From Climacteris rufus (lineage: Eukaryota; Chordata; Aves; Passeriformes; Climacteridae): a DNA stretch of 64,000 nt. The translations under genes and the position numbers were made by a program. Positions 12,352 to 25,552 of this stretch are shown here, one piece after another (the stretch's first letter is position 1; each line of letters starts with the position of its first letter). The notes under the pieces were generated by a model. The model was not told where the DNA came from and did no database searches. It was given only the letters and a program-made list of their open reading frames with translations. The stretch is from assembly GCA_013398175.1 (NCBI GenBank), contig VZRZ01001068.1, positions 1 through 64,000 on the forward strand, in the 5' to 3' direction.

Positions 12352-15300
12352 AACCTTAGTTTTCAATGCACTCATTCCTCATTTTCCTTAACAGCCTTTC
12401 ACACAGTGCAACAGAATTCCTGTACAAATCCAGAAGTGAAAGACAGATGAAGCTCAATGCTTTCAATGAGGTGTAAGACAACAACAGGAACTTTAATCAT
12501 TATCTGTGCTTGGGGTAATAGTGGATATCTTAAGGTTGTTTTCTTTTGGCCTGAAGGATAGCCAGTTTATTCTGCTTCTTCAGAAAGACTTGGGAGCCAA
12601 AAGATATTAACAGTATATGTTTCTACCCTATACAGTGTAGCCCAAAAATGGACCCACTGGATGAATTAGCTGACAGACCTCCACATGACTGCTGTTAGAT
12701 TTTGAGTTTTACTAAGCTTACTAAGCTGTCCAGCTGGGATCAGTGTATTGCATCACAGTCTGGGATGTAGGCAAAACAGAAGTAAAAACTTCAAGAAGAA
12801 AGGTCATTGAGATGGTTGCTCAGGAACATCTAAGTTAGGAAGTGGGCGGAAAATACGAACTAGAGTGGAAGAGGATATAAAAAGCCCTGACCAAGCTAAT
12901 TCTGGCACCTGAGTACCATGATATTTCCATTAAATATTTGTTTTTAGATCCTAACCCACCAAAATATTTGGAGATCCTTTTTAATAAATGACCCTTAATA
13001 TTTAAACACTATTACAATCACTTTCCACCCACGAATATACATCTAGACAGATTGCCAACATTAGCATCTTCCAAAAATAGAAAAATAGCTCTAAAAACAG
13101 AACCGATGAAGTTGCTTTCATGCCCTCCACCGAATGGCTAGATAGGAAGGGATATCATTTTCACACTATTTTCCTATAATTAAATATGAAAAAAAGCACA
13201 AATAAAGACTAATGTCGATAACTCTAAAAGAATTTGTGGAGGTGAAAAGAATCATGTGACTTCTGTTAATCTCTGTATCCGCCTTAGGGCATATTTCACA
13301 TGAAGTTCCATGCTCTAATATTCCCTCATATCTTATTTTAAATCCTGCAGAGCATGTACATAATGCACTTTCATCTTCTACTTTCCTCATTCATATGAAC
13401 ATATGCTTCTTTACATTTTGGCAGTTCTTCAAATGGGATCAATTGAAAAAGATTTACAGTTAATGACTTTAACCTTCCAAAACAAAATACAGCATGTCTT
13501 CAAAATTTGGAACAGTTTCTCTAACATTGACAACCACTTCTGTTAGCCAGAGTGGTCATTCAAATAGATCCACTATCTTTTTTAGGTAAAAAAATGTTTA
13601 AAAGCCTCCAGAATTGTCACAGATACGTGTGGAACAAAAAATGATATTGTTATTCTCAACAGAAATTCTTCTCTATGTATTAAAACCATCAACTTAGAGA
13701 TGTTTTTAACTTTACCATCAACATTAATTCTTTCCAATATGTTGCCACTAGCCACCAAAAAAAGGAACAACACTGAAAATAGTTCAGAAAAATTCCAACT
13801 TTCATCCAGTGACAAGTTTCATGAGATATGCACCTCCAAAGTACAGGCACAAATAAAATTGTTAAATAAATTCAAAAATATTGATAAATGAAACAAAAGT
13901 AAAAAATCTTTTCTATGCTGCACTCAAAAGTGTATGGATCAAACAGCTACCAGTTAAGATTAGAACAAGTAAAGAGTGATACCAGAATCTGTATCCCTTC
14001 CAACTGTGAAAAAGCCCCACCCTAGTTTTAAGTCAAAACCCTTTGGATCTAGATCTTCTAGTAGTTTTATGGAAACCCATCAAATTCTTGCAATGTACGT
14101 GCAAGTACATTGCAGTACTCGTACACAATTACAGAGCACACAATTACAATGATACTAAGGCGTAAGTTTCCCCCTACCCTTCAATGACATTTCCATATTT
14201 TGTATTTCATCCAGTGTCTCATAGCTTTCATGTAAAACTGAAGCAGGAGAACTGTACTCAGTTCTGTACTCAGAAATAACACAAGCATGTTCAGATCTGT
14301 TTCTGTTTTTACTGATGATGGCTAGGAATCAAGAGTTCGTATCAAGCCTTTAGTATGAAAACTGGAAGCAGAACACTTGCTACAGGAAGCAGCATTTTTC
14401 CTTTAATTTAGGAAAAAATAATGAAAAAGAAATTGTGATAGATACATTAGCCAAAATCTCTGTTTCAATATATAAAGTGGAAAGGCTATTCTCTAACAGA
14501 TTTGTCATTAGCAAGACTTTTTGCCAGTCTGTTTAAAGTAAAAAGCAGCATTCAGGAACCAAGAAAATATTGTATCCTTTATCAGATGTTTGCCCCTGAT
14601 TTTTAAAGCTCTGGCCCCAAGCTTCTTTTTGTCCACTAACTGCAGTGCATTAGTGGCAAAAATTATCTCCTCCTTTTTGTCATTTCATGTGTGCTTGCAA
14701 GTGGATATTCCTCAGTCTTTCTATTCTTGCACAGTAAACCCCATTGCCATTTATAAAGGAGCTACAAAACAATGACTTACCATCCCTCCCATCACTGCCT
14801 CAAACGGTCTGCTAGTTATCTGATCTTTTCCTCCTCAAAAAAACATTTTTTCAAGAAAACCCTTCAAGCTTCATAAGTCAGCATACAAATAAAAGTAAAA
14901 GAATAGAGGCTGTCAGATCTAAGAAAAAAATGAGAGACAAAAAGAAATGTCATTCAGCATTGCAATGATCTCGTTTGTAAATAAGTGCAACGATTTTGTC
15001 AATAGATATTCACGTTTCGGGGTGCAAGTTTTCTTAGACAGGTTTTCCTGCACTCTGGATGACCTACTGAAGTCTAGAGTAAACTTGAGCAGAGTACAAC
15101 TGTCCTCAATTTCCTATATGTTTCTACTAGGAGATATAAAAATTATATATGCCTAATAGTGTTTTAAATACATTTATTGAAACTGAATCTGATTCCCTTG
15201 CAGCATTTCACAGTCACCATTATCTCAACTCCTGGAAAACACAGTAAGAGCTAAGCCTGTGGCTGAGTCACTATAAATGGCAAGTTTTTGTAGTAAAGCT

Positions 15301-18300
15301 TTCCTACAAACCTTCCATTCATTGATGTTCCTATTACAGAGCACCTGCTTTGAATCATCACCTCAAAGAATTTTCCTCATTTTTGCTACTCCTATTTTGC
15401 CACAACAAAATAACTTCAAAACTGGAAAACTTCCAAAACTGGAAGGCTGGAAATCATGGGGAAGAATTAATATATTTCTTTCCTATTTCCCAATAAATTG
15501 GGGCACAGGGGCTTCTTCCCCTGCTTGGAGTCAGGTAGAAAGTGCCTTTGAAGTCTCCCACTCCTCATGATTTGCCTCCGATATGGGATTGTTTATACTC
15601 GTGCAGGGGGCCTTGGAAAGGTAATCACTGTGCTTCACAATTCTCTGCAATGTTTTTGAGCAGAAAGACATAAATTTAAACTTCCTTTTACAAAAGAGTT
15701 ATTTGAACTTTTGTCTTTTATGTCCAGACCTAGAGTGGGCTACTGAATAAAAAGTAGAGCTGTTCCCATCACCTTTGTATAGGCAATTAATTGTCCTTTA
15801 CTGTGACATTTCTATCTTCTCCCTGTCAGGATCATTCCTGTTCAAATCCACCTATCTGTCTGTTTGTTGGCTCCCTATAACATCTTTATTAATTTATTAG
15901 CACAATAACTGTATTTTAATTTTTTTTTTCTGACAGGAGACAATTCTGTTGTTGCTGTTTTAGTCTAAACTACTGTATTCTTCAAGAAACTTATTGGATA
16001 TTTTCCAGAATATTTTTATGAGAAATATTTTCCTGACAGACATTTTTCCTTCATTGGAAACATTTTATTTTTCTACCTTCACTCAAAATACTCAAAACTA
16101 CTATTCTTCAAGTCAGGCTAAAGGCCCAGTGTGTACCAACAAATGTAAGTAAATTCACAACTTTTAAACCACAGATATGTAAAGCAAGGCTAGCATAAGA
16201 TAAAACATACACGAACAAAGAGCACAGGTGGTAGGAAGATCAGAGTAACAAAACAGCATTCTCTGCCAAATATTTAGCTACAGCATGTTGCAAGTTTAGC
16301 TAACCAGTGGGGAGTTGTATATAGACAGCAGAAGGAAAAATGCTCCTATGACACTGGATAACACCACAAGGGGCAGTGAAAAACAAGACAAAAATCAATA
16401 GAATAATGTTGCAGATGAAGCTACCAACTTAAAAATCAATCAAGCTCGGTAGACATTGATCATATTAATATGATTGTGTCATTAAAAAGGTTTTGCTGAA
16501 ATCCATGGGAACACATTGATAACTGTGAATTTCCCATGGAAACTATGCAGGAAAAAGCTCCTCAATTCTCTCTGAAATTGTCAGCAAGTCCCATCATTTC
16601 TGACACACAAATTTTTCAGGTCACATACCCAAGCTCTATTTCATTCAGTGTAGCTGGTGACATCTATGTATGATGTATAGCTAATATCACCACTTCATGC
16701 TACATGAAAAAACTTTTTCCTCAAAAAACAATGGGCTACTATAATGCACTCTGTAAAAAGAAAATTATTCCAAGAGCCAGAGCAAAAGTACTCAAATCAT
16801 CCTAAGCTTAAATTATGGAAGTTACAGAATCATTACTCTCCCGAAAAGCATCCAAGACTCTCAGCCAAGTGTTTTGTCAGTGATTTAATGTCATCTTTGC
16901 TACCACTATGAAGCATCAGGACCTTGGAGTACAGCATCATTGCCCATCTGAGGAATGGCTGAAGAATGTAGCATTTGTTTAAGAGAGCAAGAAAAGTACC
17001 TGACTTACACATAATATTAACATTCAAACCACAACCATGAGAAGCCACTGAAGAACATATTTTACTACTTGAGGTCAATAAGGCCAAAAGACTTCAGGGG
17101 ACAAATAATTTCACAGGAGATTCAATTGTTGAGACAGACAAAACTGAATAAAACCACTTACATAACCTTTTGTTTAACCTTTCCAAGCACTTTGGAATTG
17201 TCTTCAATTCTTCCTGTCTGTGAAAGATTTTATGTGCAGATATTAGAGGAGACTTGCCAAATTCTTCAGTAATTCCAGTCTCTAGATATTTAAAGTGATT
17301 AGTAATTGTTAATACAGATTTCAGTTATTTTACTTAATTCTGCAGCCAGAATTAGATTGACTTCACTGTCTCACTCAGATGAATGAAATACTGCCCAGTA
17401 GTAAAGATTCCTTTCTTTTCTTATACACATTGAATTAATAGTGAAGGAATTGCTGTGAGTAGATCTTTCTATTGCCCTGGTTCACAAAATATCTCTCACA
17501 ATAACTACTTAGTGGATAATTTCTTGGATATTGATGCTAGCTTTAGCAAATAACCTACAATCTGTGGTATGCTTTCCCTAGTGCTTTCAGAAATATTTTT
17601 GGGTACTGCTGTAGAAGAGACAGAGTGTGTTCACTAGTAATCACATAAATATTACAATGATTTCTCTGTTCCACCTCTTGTTATGCCCCCATTTTATCAA
17701 TACATATACTTAGATATAAAATTACAACCTGTTCATCTGAACAGTGTCTTTTTTCTCTCTCTGAAATGATCTACTAATAGTTTTCACTTTCTGAGCATTA
17801 GCCATTCATGGCTTTATTCACCAGTAAAACTACTGATCTTTAATAGTTATAGACTTTAAAAATACAGCTGCAGTGAACCTAGTCCTCTGAAACATATTCA
17901 GAGTAGTAAGTAGCCATCAGGGAAGGAGCTTCTAACTTACGTACTGAGTTATCTGCATAATCAAAACCTAAAACACTTTTGCCTGACAGCACTGCTTTTA
18001 TAATCAGTAAAAGAGATACAAGAGAATATATTAGATATATTTTCAGAGTATCAAGCAAAAACATCAAAATCCTATAGGGATAAGCGCGAAGGAATGTATT
18101 TCAGTATAAAAACTTCTTTAAAATACTAAGACCTTGAGAGGGGAGGGAAATTAACTCTTAAGCAATAGCAACTTACAGTGTTCTTTTATAAAGCTGAACA
18201 CAGAAGTACACTATTTCCCAAGGCTGTGAAAATAGCCATAGAGAGAAAAAATGTTCAAACAATATTAAAAAGTAAGCTCAAAAATTAGTGACCTGGGTCC

Positions 18301-21300
18301 AGCCATACTCAAAATAAAACTGCAAGATCATATAGTTATATAACCAATGCTGTAGACTTGAGCAAAATTAATAACAATAAATTGAAATTATATATAGAAA
18401 GAAGCTGTACCATTACATATTTATGCCAGATCACATATACAAATATCCTTAATGACTTGAAGGAACAAAAAGGCCATAGCTAAGATGATATCACAAAGAA
18501 AAAAACAGAAGGAAATTAAAAAAGATATTGCAAATAATGAATAAAGAAAGAGATCCTAACCACAAAATGAATCACTTATCCAAAATCAATTTAAAAGTGT
18601 TTTCCACCATCAAAAAGATTTTTAAAAAGTGATAAAACCATGAAAGATAGTCCCATGAACAGTCCCATGAAAATAAATAGGGGAATCTTAAAAAGCATGG
18701 AAAACCGCTTTAGCAGAAATATATTGTTGGCTGATGTCAACAAGACTACAACAGCTTTCCTCAGCAGCATATTGGTTCTTTCTGATGCCTTTAGCAACTG
18801 TGCATGTTTTTGTTTCCCACAGACTTTTATGTTTAATATAGGGCTTTTTCTAATACTTCATCTTCAAACAGTCTAGCTATATCCAGTATCATTAAAGGTG
18901 AGACTTAGCAGAACTTTTCTTGAGTGTTTTCACATCTTCAGAAAAAGAATAATGTATTTGATCATGCTTTTACTTAGTGATGACAGGCTACTTACTTGAC
19001 AGGAAGTCAGAAATACTCCTGGTTCAAATTGTGATTGAAATTTTTTCCCACTCATTGCTGCATTAGCAAGCAATTTATACTCACCTTTCTTCCAGGAGGA
19101 AACTCTCAAATCTGTTGTTACAATAGCACAGTTAGAAAAGATTCCCTAGGGGTCAAAGGACTACTTGCTATACTCTTATGCTGATATTAAGTGGTGACTC
19201 TGTGATAATTGGATTCAGTCCCTCCCTCTTAAATAAAAACTGGGCTTCTAGAGAGGACCAGAAAGATACAGTCATTTCCTTTTATAGTAAAATTAAACAA
19301 GACACTGCATTGCATATTTTAAAAAAAGACTCTCCTTTCTTCTTGGAGATTAGCATTAATAGGGAGCCATTATTTAAGTCACATAGACTACAAATCAAAA
19401 CAGAGATCCCACCATTTTTCATTTCTGTATAATTTTTCTGCATCATTTATTTGCATCATAAATTTCTCCTCACTTTAAATAGGAACAAACTTGCCCTTTT
19501 TTGTCTTGTTAAACGAAATACAAAGTAGGGAAAAGGAAATGTTTATGAAGAAAAAAAAATCTAATGAAAATAAAGAAGCAAGAGAAGAAACGTAAAGCTA
19601 AATTATATGAGGGCAAAATCTGTGGTCTCATAAACATCCTGTAGTCTCCCTACACAAGCACTTTCTGGTAATAGTTCATCAAATGCTTATGTGTATGAGG
19701 AATTCCTATCGGATATAATGATTCTTACATGAAAACCACTTACCCTTCTGAAAAGAAAACCATCACTGAATTGAGATGTAATGTTTTAACATGAAAAAGA
19801 AAAAAGAAAGAAAATAAACTTTTATACGAGTATTGGATCAACATTATCAATAGCAAGTCTTTAGCAAGTGCCAAAGAACTGAAGGAGACTAAGCAAATAA
19901 AAATATCGAGAAAAACAAACACCATTAACCTGACTTTAACTCCATCTGCAGAGAGAATATTGTTAACCTGGCTCTGACAGATTATGGGCAGATGGATAGG
20001 GCTGTATCCAGTCCACCCCTAATTAACAGGTTTTAGAAGCTTCTCAGTTGAACCATTTCTCATTGCTGTGACAAACACATGAGTATATAATCTATTAGGA
20101 AAAAAATCAACTGCTTTTAGAATCAGCTGAAGAAAACATTTCCTGCCTCACTTGATATGCCAGTTAGTTGTAGCCATACTAGACCTTAAATCACAGCTAT
20201 ATACAGAGAAACAATTTCACTTATTAAATATTTTGCCCTATCTTTCCAAGGTTTTTCTGTGTTTTTTTCTTTAACAGTGGTCAAGCATTCTGGCTTAATT
20301 CAGAATATTTCTCTTATGTATTTGGCATTATATGTGTACTTTTGTAACAGTCAATTGCACTTAGTTTACCCATTCCTCAAAAATTTAAAGGCAGATGTTT
20401 GTTCTCATTTTTGTAATGCTGTGGGACATTGGGTATCTAACCAAAGGGCCTTTTAAAATTATGAAGATACTGGGATGTATTGATTTTATTCATGGCAATT
20501 AGGTCACAGGCCAGACACCACAGCTCCAGAGCACCAGAGTATGGTTGGCAGCTGTTTCGCAGCACAGTGCTTTCCTTCCTCTCCTGCATTGTGTACCACA
20601 CACAGAAACAGCCTCCAAAATCAATGGGTTGACTTTTCACTTGATTTTTGTGCAGTTTGATGGTACATCATGAATATGTAATTACCAGGATCTGACAGAT
20701 GAATGCTATCACTAAATATCTCTCTCCTTTTGAACATATCTTCCATTGGAGGCAGCTCGATGAACCAGTATGCTGTGGGTTTCCAGCCTCTCCATATGAA
20801 CTGAGCAAGCACCCTGTGGTGATAGCAGCTGCTGCTCTCTGCTGTAATGGATATAGGCTGGGAAGCATTGCTGGAGACAGCACTACACCTGTGGTCGCTA
20901 GAATTTTTACATCTTCAAATGCATATTCCCCTGCTCTACCAAAAACCTGTCTTTTGAAAAACTGTTGCTTTGTCCTCCAAGAACAGATCACTTTTACAGT
21001 TGCATTGTGGCTGTGCTCACAATGAATACCTGTATTAGTTCCACTATTTACAAGTGTTGAAATGAGAACTGGCTTTCAGCAACTGGGTCCCCCAAAAAAT
21101 GCAATAATCTGAGTTTTATTAAAAATTGTCAAGAAGTAGATACACCCACATGTTAAAATGCAGAATTACATCTCAGACACAAGGTATCTCCATCACAATG
21201 TTTTACAGACATAGAACCAGAGTAACACACACCCACTACCCTTGCAGATATCTCTCCTGCTTCTGTCTCAGGCATTTTCCAGGACTGTTCCACTGTGTTG

Positions 21301-23330
21301 GAACACCTCCATCATTGATTCTGTTATACAGTAACATTATCTTTAATTTTCACCTGGTAACCTTAGTTTCCTTGATGACATGTTAAGTTTACCTTTCAAA
21401 TTCCCCTGCAATAAACAGTCTTCTGTAAAAAATCCAGTCCTTGCCAAAAGTTTAGTTTCCTTTGGAAGACTCCCAGGACACAAATAATGCTGAATGAGGA
21501 GCAGGGAAGTCTATATTTTCTTAAGGATATTATAAAAAACTGCAACTTGAGTAAACTTTATAGACCTCAGGAAACAATGTGTGCATATCCATGAAGCTGA
21601 TGAAGCTCTTTTTATATATATTTTTATTATTTGCATTTTCAGTTGGTCATTTCACATATATTGCTCATAAAAAAGGGATTCCATTTCAAATGTAAGGTGA
21701 CTTCATCAAAGTTATGTGACTGCAAGATCCCAGAAACTGTTTTTGACAGTGTTAGTGAGCCCTCAGTATCACAATACAGACCTTAATTTCAATTTGTTTA
21801 CTAGTTTGGTCACTGTGAGCAAAACTCATTTCCTCCACTCCGTTTGGGAAAGGGACCCATAAAGACACAGTATAAAAAAGGTGACTGTCTTACAAAAGAG
21901 AACTGCTAAGTGTAAAAACAGGGAAAATAGGCTGTAAAGGAGAAAAACAGGACACCAGAGAGAAAAAGAAAACAAAAACAATACCAACAAACTTTAAAGA
22001 CAGACAGACACTTGGAAATTATCATTTGTTTTCACTTCACCACAATTACACCAAGAATAAACAATGCAGACTGTCTCAGCCATATCCATACTCTACCTGC
22101 AAAGGCAAAGCAGTTTTGCCTTTCCTCCATGTGTGGTGCTGTTTACATAATCAATTCTGACACAGTTATTTCATTATGTGAAATATAAACATTTGTTTAT
22201 CAACTCATTTTGCAAAATATTCTGCCTAATTAATCTCTCTTTAACACCACCTATTACTTTCTCTCTGTTTTTAACCAGAGTTTTCTCAGCAAATGTTACA
22301 AGAAGATGACAAGGGCAATTATCATTAGAACAAAGCAGAACAAAGCTATGGTAATGAGAGGAACTACAGTTCATTCACTGAGGTTCTGGCAGTGATGAAA
22401 TGAGTAAACTAAGCCTACCTTTATTTTATAGATAACAAAGCAATTACAGCATGTAAAGTAATACAGAGAAAACAATAATTTACTGGAAAACTGAGAGAAG
22501 AGAAGGCTCTTGAAAATACAAAGGGAACCGACTGGTATAAAAAATAATTCACTACATCAAAATTATTATGAATAGGTGATATATAAGAAATGTTGGGATG
22601 CACAGTAAATAAAAACACCGATTTGAAAGGAAATACTGTTAATTGGGGGAAATCAAAAGAAGCCCCCAAAACAACAAAAAGAGAACAAAACAAAATATAA
22701 GGTGGAAAAAAAAAAACCCCACAAGAAGAAATAGAAGTGCTTTATTGATTGCTGCAAAGGGATAGTGTATTTTGTTATAATAAAATTTATCCACGGAAAG
22801 CAAAAGGTTATTTGAGTAGGGCAAACACTATGATCTAGGGGCAACCTATATACACTGGGACGAAAAGACACATAACTTTAGAATGGTGCACTCAGGGCAC
22901 TTGGGCAGGTTGGTGAAGCTCATTATAAATTAGAAGTACCATTACACCTGGCACTCAGGACCTGTCAGAAAGGTAAATTAAAACTGCTTCTTTCTTTCTG
23001 CTCCACGGTACCTTTGAACAAAGCACAGGAATGGAAGACTTCACAGTGTACGAGCTGGAAGGCTCAGAGAGGGCTCATATGTTGCCCCTCCTGAAAACTG
23101 GCCACCCACAGGCACCTCCACCAGATGGAAATGCTGTCAATAAAAATTGGTTGCACATTCACATCTTGTCTTCTGATTTCAGCAGTTACACCCTTCTTAG
23201 GAACAACAAGCTAGTAAGTGAAAGTCTTAGTTAGGAAAAAGCTTCTGCACTAGAAATTCACTCAGATTAATCAGAAAGCCATGAAACACCACACTAAAAT
23301 CCGGCATTTCCTAGGCTCATGTTTTGGCAC
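12352..23330. other. Long AT-rich stretch, no gene or recognisable transposon
   Basis: About 11 kb without a recognisable repeat or exon. Open frames of up to 108 codons occur on both strands but show no domain. The densest overlap is at 20621-21025, where both strands are open for about 100 codons. A short perfect hairpin lies at 14089-14114. The rest looks like ordinary unique vertebrate non-coding DNA. Regulatory elements may be present but cannot be recognised without alignment. Confidence 0.5.
14089..14114. repeat. Perfect 10-bp inverted repeat (hairpin)
   Basis: The arms TGCAATGTAC (14089-14098) and GTACATTGCA (14105-14114) are perfect inverted complements around the 6-base loop GTGCAA. 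It is too short to be a miRNA precursor. No function is claimed. Confidence 0.8.
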
Positions 23331-23334
23331 TGCA

Positions 23335-23480
23335 GAATGGCTTAAAAGTAGATTAAGAACATGTGAGAAGTCTGAGGCTCAAAAAGGACAAGTAACTGCC
23401 TCATACTCATGCAGTAAATAACTAAGAAAGCGTCAGGTCCTTCTTGTGCACAGCCAGTCTAGTGCCCTGCTCTGCACCCT
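23335..23480 (-). mobile_element. MIR-like ancient SINE remnant
   Basis: The order of blocks resembles a diverged MIR (mammalian-wide interspersed repeat, also present in birds as old copies) read in reverse. First is GTCTGAGGCTCAAAAAGGACAAGTAACTG-like sequence, which in MIR corresponds to the antisense of the region around 'GTTACTTAACCTCTCTGTGCC'. A CATGCAGTAAATAACTAAG block follows. The last part is GTCAGGTCC...CAGTCTAGTGCCCTGCTCTGCA, matching the antisense of the tRNA-related head. Identity is low, as expected for a copy of this age. Confidence 0.5.
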
Positions 23481-23759
23481 CTTCAGGTGTATTTGTGGCA
23501 AACTCTTGGATTTTCAATATCTCTTAAAATAAGACATCATTACATCGCCTTCTTCTGGGTTAGAAATGACAATCTTTGACTACAATGAATTTTCTAAGTA
23601 TTCAAAGCAGGTCAGGGGTACCTTCCACAGAAGACAGATGCCACAGATATGTATCTTCCTTATCTCCCTGGCACAGAGTTCAGCATGAGCAGCTACAGAG
23701 CAGAAACCAGCATTAACCCCATGTGCTAGGCTAAGCAGCTAAGGCTTTAAGCAGTACTC

Positions 23760-23980
23760 CAGCAGATTAGGAGCCGGAAAAAGTGCCAAGTGACCTGGGT
23801 TTTCACCCTTTTTCTGAACTTGTTTTATTGCAGCGCATAACCCCTATGAGTTTCAATTCTCACACTTGAAAAAGTCAGATAATTACACCTCTGCACCTCA
23901 CAGGGACTCTGTGAAGTTTAAATTAATAATGTTTGCCAAGTGTTATGTAAGTGCAAAGAATTATTAAGGTCACTCAGCAT
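23760..23980 (+). mobile_element. MIR-like ancient SINE remnant
   Basis: In plus orientation the stretch shows AGGAGCCGGAAAAAGTGCCA...GACCTGGGTTTTCA, then a pyrimidine-rich centre. It then shows the MIR core-like run ATAATTACACCTCTGCACCTCACAGGG, followed by CTGTGAAGTTTAAATTAATAATGTTTGCCAAGTG. The last part matches the MIR/CORE-SINE sense motif of 'cacagggttgttgtgaggattaa...taatgtttgtaaagtgctt' closely in layout. I am fairly confident in the family type but not in the subfamily. Confidence 0.6.
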
Positions 23981-23984
23981 CAAA

Positions 23985-25550
23985 AAGGGGACCAGAGTCC
24001 AAGGTTTTATGGCTCTTGGCCCCATATATAAAACACAAGGCTTTCCACTCCAGCAGTAGTAGTAGTAAATAAATCCAGGGCTTCAGTTCTTTACTATTTA
24101 GTATGTGAAATGTCTAGACAGCTGTTCATTCCAAAACTGATTTGTAGAAAACACATATACTTTTACAAAACAAAACTGTGCTTTTCTGGGCTGCCTAACT
24201 ACTCACTAAGACATTTTCTGGCAGGTTAAGTAAAATTTTCCTGCAGTTCTATCCCACAAGCAAATTATTTTTTCCAAGGTATTAAAAAAGAATAAACTTT
24301 ATTAAAAATAAAAAGATAATTCTTATAAGTAGATAATATGTGGAAGCATGTTTATTTACAAACCATTTTAAGAATATAACCTTTTCATTTTTTCTTTTTA
24401 TTTTTAAGCTCAAAAAATGATGGTTTTTATTGGGTGGAAAGAAGAATGCCAGATTTTCCTGTGTTTGTATTCATGTAAGCAGTTGTCTTAGGAAAAAAAC
24501 CAACTCATTAACAATACTTAACTCCAAATTATGCCATTATAAAGAGGATTTAAACACAGTATAAATATGCCCTTAATAAAATCTTGGCCCATTCATTTGG
24601 GAGGCTCTCAGGGAAATACAAAGAACAAGACTAATTTGCTGGTTCAAACTGGCTCACAACTAAGTGGAGGTACTATAGGTAGCTTTAGTGTTACAAAGCA
24701 AGATGATGGAATCAGTTGCTGTTTTCATGCTTTCTGTTCCAGTTAGATTCAATGACAAGTAATTGTTCTTGGCAACATGGTTTAAGCACTGGTAAAATGC
24801 TTCTTAATATCCCTTCCAGTCGTGCTAAGAACAAAGCTCTCCAAAGCATATTCAGTTCATTCCTTTTCTTGGGCTGGGTAGGGGAGAGAAATCATGAGTA
24901 TGCTTTAAAAAAAAATCTCTCATTGACAATGGATAATATTTTAAAACAGCAACTCCCTGTAACATGTTCTCCATTACAGAGGAATCCAGTAAAATTTACA
25001 AATGCCAGACACCTAGCATAAAATTTCTGCAGGGTAAATTGATTTAATATTTTAGCATTTCTGTTAGAGAAATAGGAAGTATGCCTGGAAATTCACAAAT
25101 AAGATTGCCCTCAGAACTTCACTCAGATTCTGTAATATGCAAACCTAGGCTTTATTCTAACCTCCTTGTTTGTCATGGAACAATACACGATAGCAATTTT
25201 AAAATAAAGACATCTTGTTTTGTTTGTTTGTTTACCTTTTTGTTTGTTTCTCTGGATGGGCCAGCATGATGTTTGAGTGTTGCTTTCCCCAACTCTCAAT
25301 GGTATTCCCAACTACAGTTTTAATTTTGAAGCTATAAGGACATAAAAACAAACCAAGAAGCTGAGATTGACTTTGGACAGGACAATGATAATTCCTCAGA
25401 ATTTAAAGTCACAAAAGAAATCACAGCAATAGTTTTTAAGTATATTCAGGCTTCTTTTAGATAAGGCCACTTATGAAAATTTCGGACAACACTGTAAGAT
25501 CTAGAGACTAAAACTAAGATCAGTTTTACATTCCTTTCACTGGCAAAATC
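23985..25550. other. AT-rich non-coding DNA, no gene recognised
   Basis: This holds a short (AGT)n run near 24054-24066 and a GTTT-rich tract at about 25218-25250. The 101-codon frame at 24716-25021 has no recognisable domain. Confidence 0.55.
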
Positions 25551-25552
25551 AT

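Noticed and set aside
19021..19060. GGTTCAAATTGTG as a possible tRNA T-arm or B box
   Set aside because: No matching A box at the right distance, and the cloverleaf arms cannot be formed around it.
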